Below, one piece after another: positions 11,138-21,713 of a stretch of 64,000 nucleotides of DNA. Below the pieces are notes generated by a model. The model was not told the origin of the DNA, ran no database searches, and was given only the letters and a program-made list of their open reading frames with translations. The DNA is from Pseudoips prasinana. Lineage: Eukaryota > Arthropoda > Insecta > Lepidoptera > Nolidae. The position numbers were made by a program, and so were the translations under genes. The stretch covers positions 14,149,001 through 14,213,000 of the forward strand of contig OX621265.1 of NCBI GenBank assembly GCA_951640165.1, written 5' to 3'. Numbering within the stretch: the first letter of the stretch is position 1; every line of letters starts with the position of its first letter.

Positions 11138-11540
11138 TCAAATAAAAAATAAAATAGAGAGCGATTTTATTCGTAAAAAAGCTCCGTGCCTTCCGCTCCA
11201 TTAAATATAAAGAGGTTTTGTTATTCATTGATACGGTTTAATTATACGTATTTCAAATTTTTTGCTCCAAACAATATGCAATTCAGTTGTAACAAAACTG
11301 AAACAAAACGTATATGTGCGTGTTTTCTGTAATTATCTCCTAAATGCCTATTAGGGCTGTTCCTATTGACTTCACTATTTTTCCACCTTGTCGTGTAACA
11401 CGCTTACGGGATACCTGCCGCTTGTTCTACAACTCACACGTTTTCTTCTTCCCGCACCCAGGACGATAGTTTTTCAGCTGATCCCCGATCACCCATGTGT
11501 TGTCGACTCTTCCCTTGTCTATCCTCTCCTCATGCAACCT
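11138..11540. other. unrecognised stretch
   Basis: No gene or repeat recognised apart from its proximity to the short direct repeat that follows. Confidence 0.4.
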
Positions 11541-11607
11541 ACACCCAAGACTATATCATCAACATAAAACACCCAAGGCACCCAAGACTATATCATCAGC
11601 ATAAAAA
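11541..11607 (+). repeat. 38-bp direct repeat, two units
   Basis: acccaagactatatcatcaa and acccaagactatatcatcag occur 38 bp apart, each followed by cataaaa. Confidence 0.8.
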
Positions 11608-11870
11608 CTGGAGTATATTCTACCTGAACCCTGTAAAATGGGTGTTTCCCCTGTCGAACTGCTAGTGAAAACGGTGAAAAAGTCAGCGTAGTATCAGCCC
11701 TGCGTAATATGTTAACACCTAATAATCCTAGGTACGGTATACAATCGTTTAATTCTGACCTTCGGCTATGCCGGTTATTTGATTATTGGTTTAATTGGAT
11801 TGTTTGTGCAATACTATGTAAGGGCCAGCAGACTAAATAAACTGTCCGTAATGCCTGGATTAATAGCCTT

Positions 11871-12000
11871 GTTCATCATCATTATCACCATGTCAGCAGG
11901 AAGACTCACTGCTGGATAAAGCCAAATATCCCCACAATTGCCGGTCTTGCATCAGCTTCCACAGTGTCTCAAGTCGAAAGTCTTCAACCAGCGTGTTGCC
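11871..12000 (-). mobile_element. RTE fragment with inverted 5' part
   Basis: 11871-11950 is a minus-strand RTE 3' end (catcatcattatc, cactgctggataaagcc), matching the end of the element at 47977. The adjoining 11955-12000 is plus-strand RT coding (CLKSKVFNQ), matching that element's region near 48400. Opposite orientation of the 5' part is the usual product of twin priming. Confidence 0.6.
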
Positions 12001-12034
12001 AGTGATTACATTCGGAAGATCAACGTAGTCACTC

Positions 12035-12165
12035 AAGTAGACTTTATTGCGTCAATTAATTTACGATCCACAAAAATAAACAACAGTAATTTTAATGCAA
12101 TAGGCGGCCTTATCGGTAAAAGTGATCACTTCCAGGCAACCAATGAGTTGGATGAAGCAAAATTT
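12035..12165 (-). repeat. LINE 3'-end fragment
   Basis: Contains agactttattgcgtc and the complement of the aagtgatcacttccaggcaa segment shared with 21714-21870. Confidence 0.5.
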
Positions 12166-12169
12166 ATGT

Positions 12170-12715
12170 AGAGAACGAAAGGGGTAGAAGATATGATAAA
12201 ACATCCCCCAAAGAGTAATGCTCGGAGTTTCATTCCGGTAGATAAGGTCAATCTTATTGTACTCCAACATATTAAGAGAAATAAAGATAACAATATGAAT
12301 AGAAATTTGTTAGAATGGCGGTTTATTAAATGTGATCTCTTCTAGACAATCTAGGCAGAGTATAGACAAACGGAGGTGGGGTAACGGAGATGGGGTAGTG
12401 TACTTATAAAACTTACTCACCTGATATATGATACTTTATTTACTAGCTTCGTCTAGTGCGAGTACCCATAGGGTCCTATAAGAAGGGTCAAGGCCACCCA
12501 AAGAGTAAAGGAGAGGGTTCATTTCGGTAGGTAAGATAAATCTTCTTGTACACATTGTACACAACATATTGAGAGAAATAAGGGTAATAAAACGCATAGT
12601 AATTTGGTAGAATGGCGGTATATTAAATTTGGTCTCTTCTAGACAATCTAGGCAGGGATTAGAGTATAGAAAAACGGAGATGGGGTAGAGTCCAGCGTTC
12701 TTCCGCTCAATATCT
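12170..12715 (+). repeat. 290-bp direct duplication, diverged
   Basis: Two units about 290 bp apart share aaagagtaa, ttcattccggtag, attaagagaaataa, agaatggcggt and ctcttctagacaatctaggc. No coding. Confidence 0.7.
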
Positions 12716-12777
12716 ATGCGTGTACTTCTAAAAAATTCTCAACGCTATGTAAATATTTACTAGCCTGTTAGTCTTAT

Positions 12778-12912
12778 CTGGGACATGGCGCAAAAAGAGG
12801 GCACCGGAGCAGCGGGTATCCGCGTTTCCGGCGCTTCCCCTATCAGGCGCCAAGAGAAGTCCTTTTGCGGGTGGCATACGTAGGCATTCCCCATGCCCTA
12901 TCAAAAAAAAGG
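12778..12912 (+). mobile_element. P1 retroposon, short copy
   Basis: Starts near gacatggcgc, includes caccggagcagcgggtatcc and caggcgccaagagaagtcc, and ends ccctatcaaaaaaaa. It belongs to the family at 8575-8886 and 32571-32729. Confidence 0.65.
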
Positions 12913-12925
12913 ATGTTTGATTGAT

Positions 12926-13338
12926 GCGGTCTAGTGGTTTTTGACCCTGACTGCTAAACAAAAGGTTGAGGGACCCAGGACAAATCTTTTTGTAATGAGC
13001 TCGATTATTTGTTATGTATCTGGGTGTAATTTATCTGGGCAGAAAGGGTCTTGAGTGGCGACTACGAACCGGAAGAAGCAGCGTGGGCAGGCCCCCTACA
13101 AGATGGACCGATGATCTTGTGAGGGTCGCTGGAAGTAGCTGGATGCGGATAGCGCATGACCGGCAATTGTGGAGATCTTTGGGGGAGGCGTTTGTCCAAC
13201 AGTGGGCGTCTTTCGGCTGATATGATGATGGGTGTAATTTATCTATAATATGTATGTATTTATAAATTTACAGGTATGTTTATCAGTTGTCTGGTTCCCA
13301 TAGTAAAGACTCTTGCCTAGTTTGGGATCAGATCAGAG
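12926..13338 (+). repeat. divergent tSINE-4-like SINE split by an RTE fragment
   Basis: A degenerate tRNA-like head, then tctgggtgtaatttatct. The element resumes at 13230 and runs to ctagtttgggatcagat, the 3' landmark of tSINE-4. Confidence 0.55.
13037..13229 (+). mobile_element. 5'-truncated RTE copy with 15-bp target duplication
   Basis: It encodes the last residues of RTE polymerase (GRPPTRWTDDLVRVAG, then QLWRSLGEAFVQQW) and ends in the family tail tgatatgatgatg. The flanks both read gggtgtaatttatct (13022-13036 and 13230-13244). This copy keeps the ancestral C-terminal frame that the copy at 47971-50970 has lost. Confidence 0.9.
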
Positions 13339-13572
13339 TCCTTATCGGTAAAAGTGATCATTTTATCCTCCGAAGATTTACTTGGAGGTCCAGCAGCTTC
13401 TTAGACTAATAAGCAAATTAAGAATAATAATCGAGCAAACGACAAGGAATTTGATTCTATAATTGCGGTCTTAATCTCACAAAGGATCCGTGAACATTAC
13501 GGAAGCTATGATATTTCTGACTTGCACGGACAACAAGTGCCTTTGTTTTTTTCATTTTATCTTTCGTTTTAT

Positions 13573-13897
13573 TGGCCTCGTTGGTCTAGCGGTAGCGTGT
13601 TCGCCCGCAGATAACGAGGTCCTGGGTTCAAATCCCGGGTCGGGCCAAAAGTGATTTTGGGACTTTCTGTAAAAAGAAACATTTTTCAGCGCCAGCCCGA
13701 AGCCTGGGAGTTGGCGGTATTATACCCCCGTGCCTCGGAGAGCACGTAAAGACGTCGGTCCTGTGCCTGACCTCTTTCCGGTCGTGTCACTAGGCGTCCC
13801 ATCGCATCATGAAAGTGATGGAATAGAAGGTCCACCTGTGTTTGCGCACACACTTGAGCACTATAATATGTCCCGCGCAGATGGCCGATCTCTGTTG
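13573..13897 (+). repeat. tSINE-3, 3'-truncated
   Basis: A well preserved head (cctcgttggtctagcggtag and gttcaaatcccgggtc) and body to gatggccgatctctgttga. Confidence 0.85.
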
Positions 13898-14019
13898 ATA
13901 TTTTTGTTTTCTGTACAATTTTTTACATAAATCTGTTCCTTTCTTTCTTTTCTTACTATATCGAGTACATAATTTGTGTGGATTAAAATTAATTTTCACA
14001 ATTAATTTATTCCTTTAAT

Positions 14020-14345
14020 ATGTGACATTTGTATGGAATCGTCAATTTTTTTACCCTTCCGTGCAGCGCATGACGTGGCAGCTACTGAGAAACACTCAAT
14101 AGGAATCCTTCTTTTAAATATTTATTTCTTAACATAAAATTACATTGTACTTAAATGTGTTAATTTAGAGCGACTCAATCCCAAGCTATTTTGTCAGTTA
14201 AATAATGAGAAGTTTTGTAGTAACTCCTGCTACACAATTTGAGTTTATAGTTCTTTTAAACTTATTCGTAGACTTTACTCTGATATCACTGGGAAGTTTG
14301 TTATAGATTCCACTGATTATTACTGCAAATCATTTACAGTGCAGG
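14020..14345 (-). mobile_element. 5'-truncated LINE fragment (CR1/Jockey-type C-terminus)
   Basis: The minus strand includes tctataacaaacttcccagt and acgtcatgcgctgc segments shared with 23588-23951. There the frame reads FYNKLPSDIRE, the conserved end of CR1/Jockey-like polymerases. Confidence 0.55.
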
Positions 14346-14547
14346 CTGTGCGCCTGTGAAACGCACTGCCCTTAAAAACAAGACAAGCTCAATGTTTAGA
14401 TATTTTAAAAAATTAAGTACATTTATTTACCACTGTGGCCTTTAGTTTGTTCACGCATTCCTGCTTTTTTGGTCATCTTTTATTATTCTATGTACCTATT
14501 TCTTCTTTTTAGTGTTTATTATTATTTTGTATTTTCTTTTTTTATTT

Positions 14548-14818
14548 ATAATAATAATAATAATATCCTGGGAAATTATTCACACACGGTCATCTGATCC
14601 CAAACTAAGCAGATCTTGTACTATGGAAACCAGATAACTGATATACTACATATACTATTTTTCTTTTGTAAATACATACTTATATAGATAATTTACAACC
14701 AGACTCAGGACAAACAGACATGTTCATGCCCACAAATATTTGTCCCGGGTGGGAGTCCAACCCATGAACTCTGGCGTGAAAGGCAGCGTATCTACCAACG
14801 ACGCGAACAGGCCCGTCA
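14548..14818 (-). repeat. tSINE-4, near complete
   Basis: Runs from aataatatcctgggaaatta through ctaagcagatcttgtactat to the head complement ccaacgacgcgaacaggccc. Confidence 0.8.
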
Positions 14819-14821
14819 GTA

Positions 14822-15015
14822 TTCGTTTAAGTTTACATTAAGTTGACCTATTGTTACACCTATCTACCCTGTTTTCCCTTTTCTTCGTCTATCCACTCCA
14901 TAATCGGCGGTCTGAAAGAAATCGCAGTAGTCATAAGACCGCCCTTTGTACGTAATTGATGTATGTTCATTTTAATTTTGAAGTTATGGTGTACAATAAA
15001 TAGTATTTTAACTAC
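14822..15015 (+). repeat. LINE 3'-end fragment
   Basis: Near reverse complement of 6950-7150. It ends atggtgtacaataaatagta. It carries ctatccactccataat and aagaccgccctttgtac. Confidence 0.65.
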
Positions 15016-15158
15016 TTTTACTTTATAGAATCTTATAACATTCGTTGGTGTGTATTAAGGTATACACAACCTTAATACCAGAAAATAAGTACTCAATATC
15101 ACACCTCTTTTCAATTAAATATAAAATGTTTTGATGTATATACAATATAATCTATGAC

Positions 15159-15345
15159 TGCACGTGTGGCGCAGCGGCTAAGATAGTCGCCTCGCCGCTG
15201 CGTGTCGCGGGTTCGAGTCCCGCGCAACACAACTATTTGTGTGACCCCATAAATAGTTATTCTGAGTCTGGATGTTATTTGTGTCCGCCTATTTTATGTT
15301 TGTAAAGTACCCCGCGACACAGGGATTAGATTCCCTAATGCGAAT
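15159..15345 (+). repeat. tSINE-1, complete reference copy
   Basis: Full head (gtgtggcgcagcggctaag, gggttcgagtcccgc) and body to gggattagattccctaatgc. It sits 70 bp upstream of the candidate exon, presumably in the preceding intron. Confidence 0.85.
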
Positions 15346-15414
15346 GTATACTGTGGCGCAAAAGTTAATCTGTAATTCAAAGTAATTATATTTATATCTT
15401 CTCTATTGTTCAAG

Positions 15415-15502
15415 GCTTGCGGTCCACCTATACAGCTGGAGCCGGTGGATTTGAGCCTCAAACGTCGGTCACCCACGCCGAGAAGACGAGGCCGAATCAT
15501 CG
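15415..15502 (+). CDS. candidate host exon, KLF3/8/12-like CtBP-binding region
   Basis: An 88-nt exon candidate. It follows a pyrimidine-rich tract and the acceptor ttgttcaag and ends at a consensus donor, cg|gtaagt. In phase 0 it encodes 29 residues including IQLEPVDLSLKRRSPTP and then an arginine-rich RRRGRII; it leaves one base of the next codon. PVDLS is the CtBP-recruiting motif class (PxDLS). An EPVDL[ST]..KRSSP block is characteristic of the N-terminal part of KLF3, KLF8 and KLF12, sequence-specific repressors with three C-terminal zinc fingers. The zinc-finger exons are not in this window. A second frame is also open, so the call rests on the motif and splice signals. This is the only piece here I would attribute to a host gene. 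Confidence 0.6.
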
Positions 15503-15990
15503 GTAAGTACTTCATTACTCTTTATGTGGAAGCTTGTATTAAGAAAACACGTATTTCAGCAACAATAGACGTTTATTTAAATCTTCAGGATTGCACCATT
15601 AAAACACTTATCAAACTTTAACTATATTTATTCACTTCTGAATTATAATAAACAAAGATGTGTGTATCTTAACATACAACTTTGTTAACAACCTTTCGGT
15701 TCGAGCGCTCGGTAAGAACTGCCGAACTGTGCGGCTATTCCGAATGTCAGGAACGGGAATGAACTGAATGCATTGGCCATTCCGCTCATTCATCAATTTT
15801 AGTCAAATTGTGTCCTTTTAATAAATATTACATTAAATAAAAAGCAAAATCTTACCTTTTTAAAGTAAACAACCACCAAAAATGTTACCAATTTTTTGGA
15901 ATCATAACGCTTGTTGTTAGCATTTTTTTGTTAAAATATATTTCTTTTTATGTTTTGTTATTAGTCTGTAAGATTTCCTTAAAAACAATA
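15503..15990 (+). other. probable intron, nothing recognised
   Basis: Sequence after the GTAAGT donor. AT-rich with no repeat I can name. Confidence 0.4.
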
Positions 15991-15999
15991 AAAATAAAT

Positions 16000-16270
16000 A
16001 CTTTCCTTATTAAGTCAACCATCGGAAATGAAGCATTTATGATTAAAGCGCGACTGTCGTTATAAACACAAGGTTTGCTACAATAATAATATTGAATTCT
16101 TACCTTTATATAGAAGAGATGTAGTAAAATATAACTTTAACTATTAATTTTGACACTAATGTATTTAATACTATTAATAACCAGTTTGTCGATAACTTAA
16201 ATAAGCTAGCTAAGTAAGTACCTTAACTATCAATAGCTTTGTAACTTGCTATTTATTATTTATTTAAGGA
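16000..16270 (+). repeat. RX retroposon 3' region, divergent copy
   Basis: Shares ttaaagcgcgactgtcgtta, taaacacaaggtt and agctagctaa with the better copies at 18560-18998 and 56695-57140. Confidence 0.55.
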
Positions 16271-16477
16271 TATTAAAAATATATGTTCCGAAACAGACCG
16301 CAAGGACGGACTAATTCACAAAATTTCTTGCTTTAATTACTGTTTTTAAACTGCGTTTATGTAATACATTGTGAGCTTGACAAGTACAAGTGTATGTAAA
16401 TACCCAAGTGCTGAATACATTTCATTATTTCATAAATTATATGTAATTTTTAAATGATTTCATATGAAATGCAGTAA

Positions 16478-16805
16478 TCTTTACATATAATAAAATCGTA
16501 GGAAAGTCAAAACTGTACATAGAATATTTTTTTGAAAAGGATATTGGGGCGTGATCTGCAGTCGATATCGAAGCCAAAAATATAGTTTTTAGAATTTTTG
16601 TCTGTGTGTCAGTTTGTCTGTAGGTATGTATGTCCGGGATAAACTCAAAAAGTATTGCATGGATTTACTTCAAATTTTGCATGAATATTACTAAGAGGTC
16701 GGGTCAACATATAGGCTAGATATTATTAACACGCTATCACCTACGGGGGAGGAGTTGTGATAATTTATAAAATTTAACGCGGGTAAAACCGCGGGGCACA
16801 GCTAG
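16478..16805 (+). mobile_element. Helitron-A, complete
   Basis: TC start (tctttacatataataaaatc) and terminal hairpin gcgggtaaaaccgcgg plus ggcacagCTAG followed by T. The best preserved copy in the window. Confidence 0.85.
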
Positions 16806-17037
16806 TATCTTATATCTTTCTCTCACAGCCAGTTACGTTTAAAGATTTACTTCAGTCGTGGTCTAAAGAACTCGCCCTCTTTTGTTTTTCTTTTTGCACC
16901 AAAATCGGAAACTTCGTTAAAAATATAAAAATAGTAAAGTTCTTGAATGGATTAATTCAGTGATAGGCGTATTATAAGTAGTTTGACAGTATGCCATGTT
17001 CTTTTCATACGAACTATAATAGAGAGACAGGCTGTAC

Positions 17038-17524
17038 CTGATCTCTTTCCGGTCATGTCGCTAGTCGACCCATCGGATTTTTTTTATATCAGTGTACGAC
17101 AAACGGGCAAGTGAGTCACCTGATGGTAAGTGATCACCGCCGCCCAAGGACACTCGCAACATCAGAGGAGTCGTGAGTGCGTTGCCGGCCTTTAAGAGAC
17201 AGCAATGCTGACCCTTCCCCCCACCCCAATGAGCTCTGGCGACCTCAATCACGCTCGGAAACACAACATTAAAATTATTAATGTTATTTTTAAGAAATGT
17301 CTTCTGTAAGGTGGAGGTACTTCCCCAGTCGGGCTGCTCTTTGAGCGAATGAACGCTATGTCTTACCTCTCCAAAACATCATGATGGATCATGAGAGTGA
17401 TGGAATAGAAAGTGCCCCTGTGTTTGCGCACACACTTGTGCACTATAATATGTCCCGCGCAGCTGGCTAGTCTCCATTCAGACTGGCCGCCGTGGCCGAA
17501 ATTCGGCTAGTAGGACATTATTAT
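17038..17524 (+). repeat. tSINE-3, 5'-truncated, split by P2
   Basis: Pieces 17038-17078 (acctgatctctttccggtca) and 17385-17524 (ggatcatgagagtgatggaa to ggacattattattatt) flank the P2 insertion. Confidence 0.8.
17079..17380 (-). mobile_element. P2 A-tailed retroposon nested in tSINE-3
   Basis: The plus strand starts with a T run, then gtgatcaccgccgcccaagg and ttgccggcctttaagag, ending ctttgagcgaatgaacgcta: the reverse of the copy at 2298-2599. Confidence 0.75.
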
Positions 17525-17548
17525 TATTAGAGAGAACACGTATCTATA

Positions 17549-17979
17549 TCTATGCATATAATAAAATCGTAGGAAAGTCAAAACTGTACATTGAATATTT
17601 TTTTAAAGGATACTTGGGGCGTGATCTACAATAGCCTGCTGTGTGGTGACGGCGACAAATATCAGAATCAGAATATCATCACCCCATCTCATCCCGTGGG
17701 GGGCGTAGAAGTCGACCCCAGGGAATATCTACCAGAGGATGGGCAGCAGCTTCCTTCTGATTACTATGACCATCTTACTGCGATCGCCAACCCGCCTGCC
17801 AAGCGTGGCGATTATGGCATATCCCCCCAAGACGATTCTTGAGGGAGGCTTGTCCAGCAGTGGACTTATTTAACTGTAATGATGATCTACAATAGATATC
17901 GAAGCCGAAACTATAGGTTTTAGAATTTTTGTCTGTTTGTATGTCCGGGCTAAACTCAAAAGGTACTGCATGGATTTAA
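17549..17979 (+). mobile_element. Helitron-A, 3'-truncated, with nested RTE-derived insert
   Basis: TC start and body to gatctacaatag, then the insert 17635-17883, then the body resumes with gatatcgaagccgaaac until it stops at catggattta. The terminal hairpin is missing. Confidence 0.8.
17635..17883 (+). mobile_element. short non-autonomous RTE-derived element, complete, 12-bp TSD
   Basis: 249 bp joining RTE 5' sequence (gggcagcagc, tactgcgatcgccaacccg, ggcgattatggcatatcccc) directly to the RTE 3' end (aggcttgtccagcagtgga, tgatgat). The flanks both read gatctacaatag (17623-17634 and 17884-17895). Keeping both partner ends without the ORF resembles a SINE-like parasite of the RTE at 47977-51084. 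Sibling copies: 29266-29500, 45460-45696 and probably 59772-59925. Confidence 0.8.
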
Positions 17980-17984
17980 AGACA

Positions 17985-18275
17985 GAAAACGATTTATTCA
18001 GAAAAACATTGCACAGACAACAAAAAAAAACTTGAGAGGTGTCAAGTGACACCCGGATGGAACGAAGTTATTTCTTATTATTTATTATGTACATAAAAAC
18101 TGTATACACTCAACAAAAATAATCGTCGCGACACCACACTGTTCAATGCGAAATAGAAATGAAAATATCTGGCTTGCTTTCTATAAGAGAGAGAGAGACA
18201 GACAGAGAAACAACGCCGCACAGCTGCAAAAAGTGTCGTGACAACTTTTCGTAAGATTATTTCCGTCTAGCCCCC
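17985..18275 (-). repeat. repeat family shared with 37155-37487, includes a GA tract
   Basis: Contains ttgagaggtgtcaagtgaca, gatggaacgaagttattt, ataatcgtcgcgacaccaca and agtgtcgtgacaactttt, all present inverted at 37155-37487. The GA tract is short (about 14 bp), against a long CT tract in the other copy. Confidence 0.8.
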
Positions 18276-18559
18276 TTTCACAACGCGCGATAAGGAACTT
18301 CGTTCCAATATAAAATAACAATGAAAACCAAAGATAAAATAAAAAGAAAAACAAAGGCACTTGTTGTCCGTGTAAGTCTGAAATGGCACCACCTCAGCAT
18401 TTGCTAGAACATTTTATTGTTCTAGCGCTGGTAATTCTGATGGTGCCGAGTGACTTTCACGGAACATTAACATAAGTATACAAATACAAGTAATACACGG
18501 ACAAATGAATGATAAAATAAAAATAAAATAAAAAAAACACGAATTATTATCATTAAAGC

Positions 18560-18998
18560 AATACAACATATTTTCTGAGCTGAGTTTGTTTCGCTGGGTC
18601 TTCTCAGTTGGGACGCATTGGATCCGGTGGTAGCATTAAAGCGCGACCGTCGTTATAAACACAAGGTCCGCCATAATGATAACATCTAATTCGTACCTTA
18701 ATATACACAGAACCATTCTGACAATATGTAGTAAAAATATAGCTAAAATTTAGATAATTAAACCGACACATGATCCTTGACAATAACTTAATTTTAGTTA
18801 GCTAAATATCCTTACTTTTATACAATAAATCTTATTGTAATTTATTTCCTACAATCCGTGTACCTAAATATCTATATGTCTAGAAATAATTATAAATTAA
18901 TTATATATTACTTCGAATATGTTCTGACTATTTACAAGCGCCTTTTAAAGTCTACGTGAATTAAAACCTTTTTTATTTTATTTATTTATTTATTTCTA
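18560..18998 (+). mobile_element. RX retroposon copy
   Basis: From gagtttgtttcgctgggtct through taaagcgcgaccgtcg to agtctacgtgaattaaaacc and a TTTATTT-rich tail. Probably the 3' part of a LINE or a long SINE; no coding is seen. Confidence 0.65.
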
Positions 18999-19083
18999 CT
19001 TCCTAAACAAATGGAATAATTAAAAAACTGGCATATCACGAGCGAGTATCATAGATTTACTTCAAATTTCGCATGTGTATTAA

Positions 19084-19256
19084 ATAATAATAATGTCCTC
19101 CTAGCCGAATTTCCGCCACGACGCCGGCCAGTTTCAAGAGAGATTAGCAATCTGCGCGGGACATATTATAGTGCTCAAGTGTGTGCGCAAACACAGGAGC
19201 ACTTTCTATTCCATCACTCTCATGATCCGATGGGACGCCGCGACACGACCGGAAAG
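19084..19256 (-). repeat. tSINE-3 piece nested in Helitron-A
   Basis: Reverse 3' half from aataatgtcctcctagccga to acgaccggaaagaggtc. The junction shares gaggtc with the Helitron, suggesting microhomology. Confidence 0.75.
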
Positions 19257-19346
19257 AGGTCGGGTAAACATATAGGCTACCGCTATAGGCGACATATTAT
19301 CACGCTATCACGTACGGGGGAGGAGCTGCGATAATTTATAAAATTT

Positions 19347-19528
19347 TACCGCAAACCGCCAAATGTTAATTTAAATATTATTCTATTAAATTAATTAAAA
19401 ATATAACTATTAATTATATTATAAGTTGAAAATTTTAGTAACATTTGCTTAATATGGAACCTATAACTTATATGTTTGGTCTAACCGTTAATGTAAGTTG
19501 GTTAATAAATAAATAAATAAAAAAAAAA
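19347..19528 (+). mobile_element. 5'-truncated LINE tail with 10-bp TSD
   Basis: 182 bp ending in aataaataaataaataaaa. Flanked by tataaaattt at 19337-19346 and 19529-19538. Confidence 0.75.
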
Positions 19529-19812
19529 TATAAAATTTAACGCGGGTAAAACCGCGGGGCACAGCTATTTTAAAATAGTTCAGTTTGTTATCAGATCTGA
19601 TATTAAATTCTAAGTATTAACTATTTGTCCCCAAGAATTGTCAATAAAATGCAATGATTCGACAACTCCGTGACAAGCATTGATTTCAATAGGTTTAATC
19701 GTAATAATAAACAGTCAATTATTGTAATAAGATCCGGGATTACATCCGTGCGGTCCTGCTGAGAGCTGACCTCGGTTTTAAACACCTTCCTATGATAAGT
19801 AATGGAAACAGG

Positions 19813-20021
19813 GGCTCTACCGGCTAAGTCGCCGAACTCCGATTTCTTAAATGGTGTTCAAATAAATAACTTGATACGAGCTAGCAAATTTTATAAATGT
19901 TTTCATACAAGGTGTACCTAAATATCTATGTTACTAGAAATAATATCTAATGTATACAACTATATTACTACAAACATGTTCTGACTATCTACAAGCGCTT
20001 TTTTAAAGTCTACGTGATTAA

Positions 20022-20053
<32 letters not shown>

Positions 20054-20238
20054 AAAAGGTTAAAAATGACTTTATCAATCGTGAAATCGGCTTCAACGTT
20101 GACAATCCATTCCGGATCATTTATGACGTCACATGTGCTCATGGAAGCCGATTAAACGATTGACTAAGTCATTTTTAACCTATATTTAATTGAACGCCAT
20201 TTAAGAAATCGAAGTTCAGCGACTTAGCCGGTAGAACC
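19813..20238. mobile_element. MITE-G with nested RX fragment
   Basis: TIRs start GGCTCTACCGGCTAAGTCGC and end inverted at ggtagaacc. The flanks are acagg (19808-19812) and ccagg (20239-20243). A reverse-complementary inner arm (aatcgtgaaatcggcttc against gaagccgatt) is present. An RX fragment (about 19871-20053, ending in a long A run) sits in the left arm. Confidence 0.8.
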
Positions 20239-20335
20239 CCAGGCGTTCCTTTGCGGAAATCCATAACAATCAAAATACAAAATCAATATGTAGTGTTAAT
20301 TCCGCTAATTGTCAGTTTAACAGACACAGTTGGAC

Positions 20336-21095
20336 GGTCACCATAGCCTAGTTGGTAGTGCTCCTGCCTACGAAGCTGGTGGTCCTGGGTTCGAATCCCG
20401 GTAAGTGCAAATATTTGTGTGAGGAGCACGAATATTTGTTTCTGAGTCATGGATGTTTTCTATTTATATATGTATTTATCTATCTATATAAGTAAAAAAA
20501 AAAAAATCTTTAATATGAACTCTTTGCGTGAACGAAGAAAGCTACAAGATTTAATGTTCCTCTTCAAACTAACTAACAATAAATTAGATTGCTCTGAACT
20601 GATTACGCGCGTAGCTCTGAATGTACCATTTAAAATACCCAGATATCCTATAACGAACATGTACAACATTCAACCTTCTAAAACCAACATCGGGATAAAC
20701 TCACCGCTCAATAGGGTTTGTAGAGAGAAGAACTCTTCATGAAATCTGTACCGGATGCCGACATACACCATGATTCCTTAAATTGTTTCAAGTCCAAAAT
20801 CTTGAAGTCACTCAAAACTACCGTTAACTCGTCGTAGGTATTTCATTGTTCTATAGTCTAAGTAATCTCAAGTGCCGATTATTCGTCTAGATTTGGAGAA
20901 TGTTGGTTAACCCGTAATTGGCTAGTGTGTAAGTCTAATTTGTTAAAAAAATATTCATAAGATATATATTGTATAGCTGTGGGTAAACCTGATGTTAATA
21001 AATAAAAATATCGTCGTCTGGTACCCATAGTACAAGCTTTGCTTAGTTTGGGTCTAGGATGATCTGTGTGACATTGTTCCCAGATATTATTATTA
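20336..21095 (+). repeat. tSINE-2 split by a LINE fragment
   Basis: Head and body at 20336-20493 (cctagttggtagtgctcctg, gggttcgaatcccggt); the 3' part at 21008-21095 (atcgtcgtctggtacccata to agatattattattatt). Confidence 0.85.
20494..21007 (+). pseudogene. 5'-truncated LINE fragment, polymerase C-terminus
   Basis: The frame ending at 20742 reads LRERRKLQDLMFLFKL, LDCSEL, then TNIGINSPLNRVC, the usual end of a Jockey-like non-LTR polymerase. About 260 bp of 3' UTR follows, ending ttaataaataaaaa. It interrupts tSINE-2. Confidence 0.65.
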
Positions 21096-21713
21096 TTCAT
21101 GCCGGGACTAGGGTTACATATGACAGGCGTTAGCCGCATTTGACAGGCATTTTAAGGTTTAGACAGGCGTGCGGCCGGCATTGGTCTGAGACAGGCATTT
21201 TTTTTTTAATTATTTATTAAGGTTAACCAACAATTGTTTACACATAAACATTTCTAACTTAAAGGCTAGGGTAACATTTACAAGTGCAACAATTAATTAT
21301 AGGTTAACACCACATGCACAAAAAAAAACGGCTTTATATAATATTTTAACACAAATTGTAACAAATTATCTATCTAACTTATTTAAAATTAAAAGTGAAA
21401 TTATACAAACAAAAATAAGAACAAATAAAGTAATCAGTTAGTAACATTCAATGATGTACATAAAAAAAAAATGGCATGAAGATGTATTAGGTGATTAAAA
21501 TTGTAATTGATTAAATTCTGTTTGATTATTATTTAAATTATGAATAAAAATGAAATAATTATATATAGATAATTGCCTGCATTTTCGCAGGCTCTCGTCA
21601 ACGCACAGTGCAATAAAGACAGAAATCGGGTGACAATTGAATCAATAAATGCAATATTGATTACACAGGAAAATTACAATACTGTATTTTGTGAAGATTT
21701 TTATGGTTATATT

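Larger units (their letters stand above)
19046..19567 (+). mobile_element. Helitron-A, 5'-truncated, with two nested insertions
   Basis: Starts in the body (gatttacttcaaatttcgca), is broken by tSINE-3 (19084-19256, minus) and a LINE tail (19347-19528), and ends in the hairpin gcgggtaaaaccgcgg and ggcacagcta. Confidence 0.8.

Noticed and set aside
20449..20500. N-terminal part of the 97-codon frame as coding
   Set aside because: It is tSINE-2 sequence plus an A run; only the part after the junction resembles a LINE polymerase.
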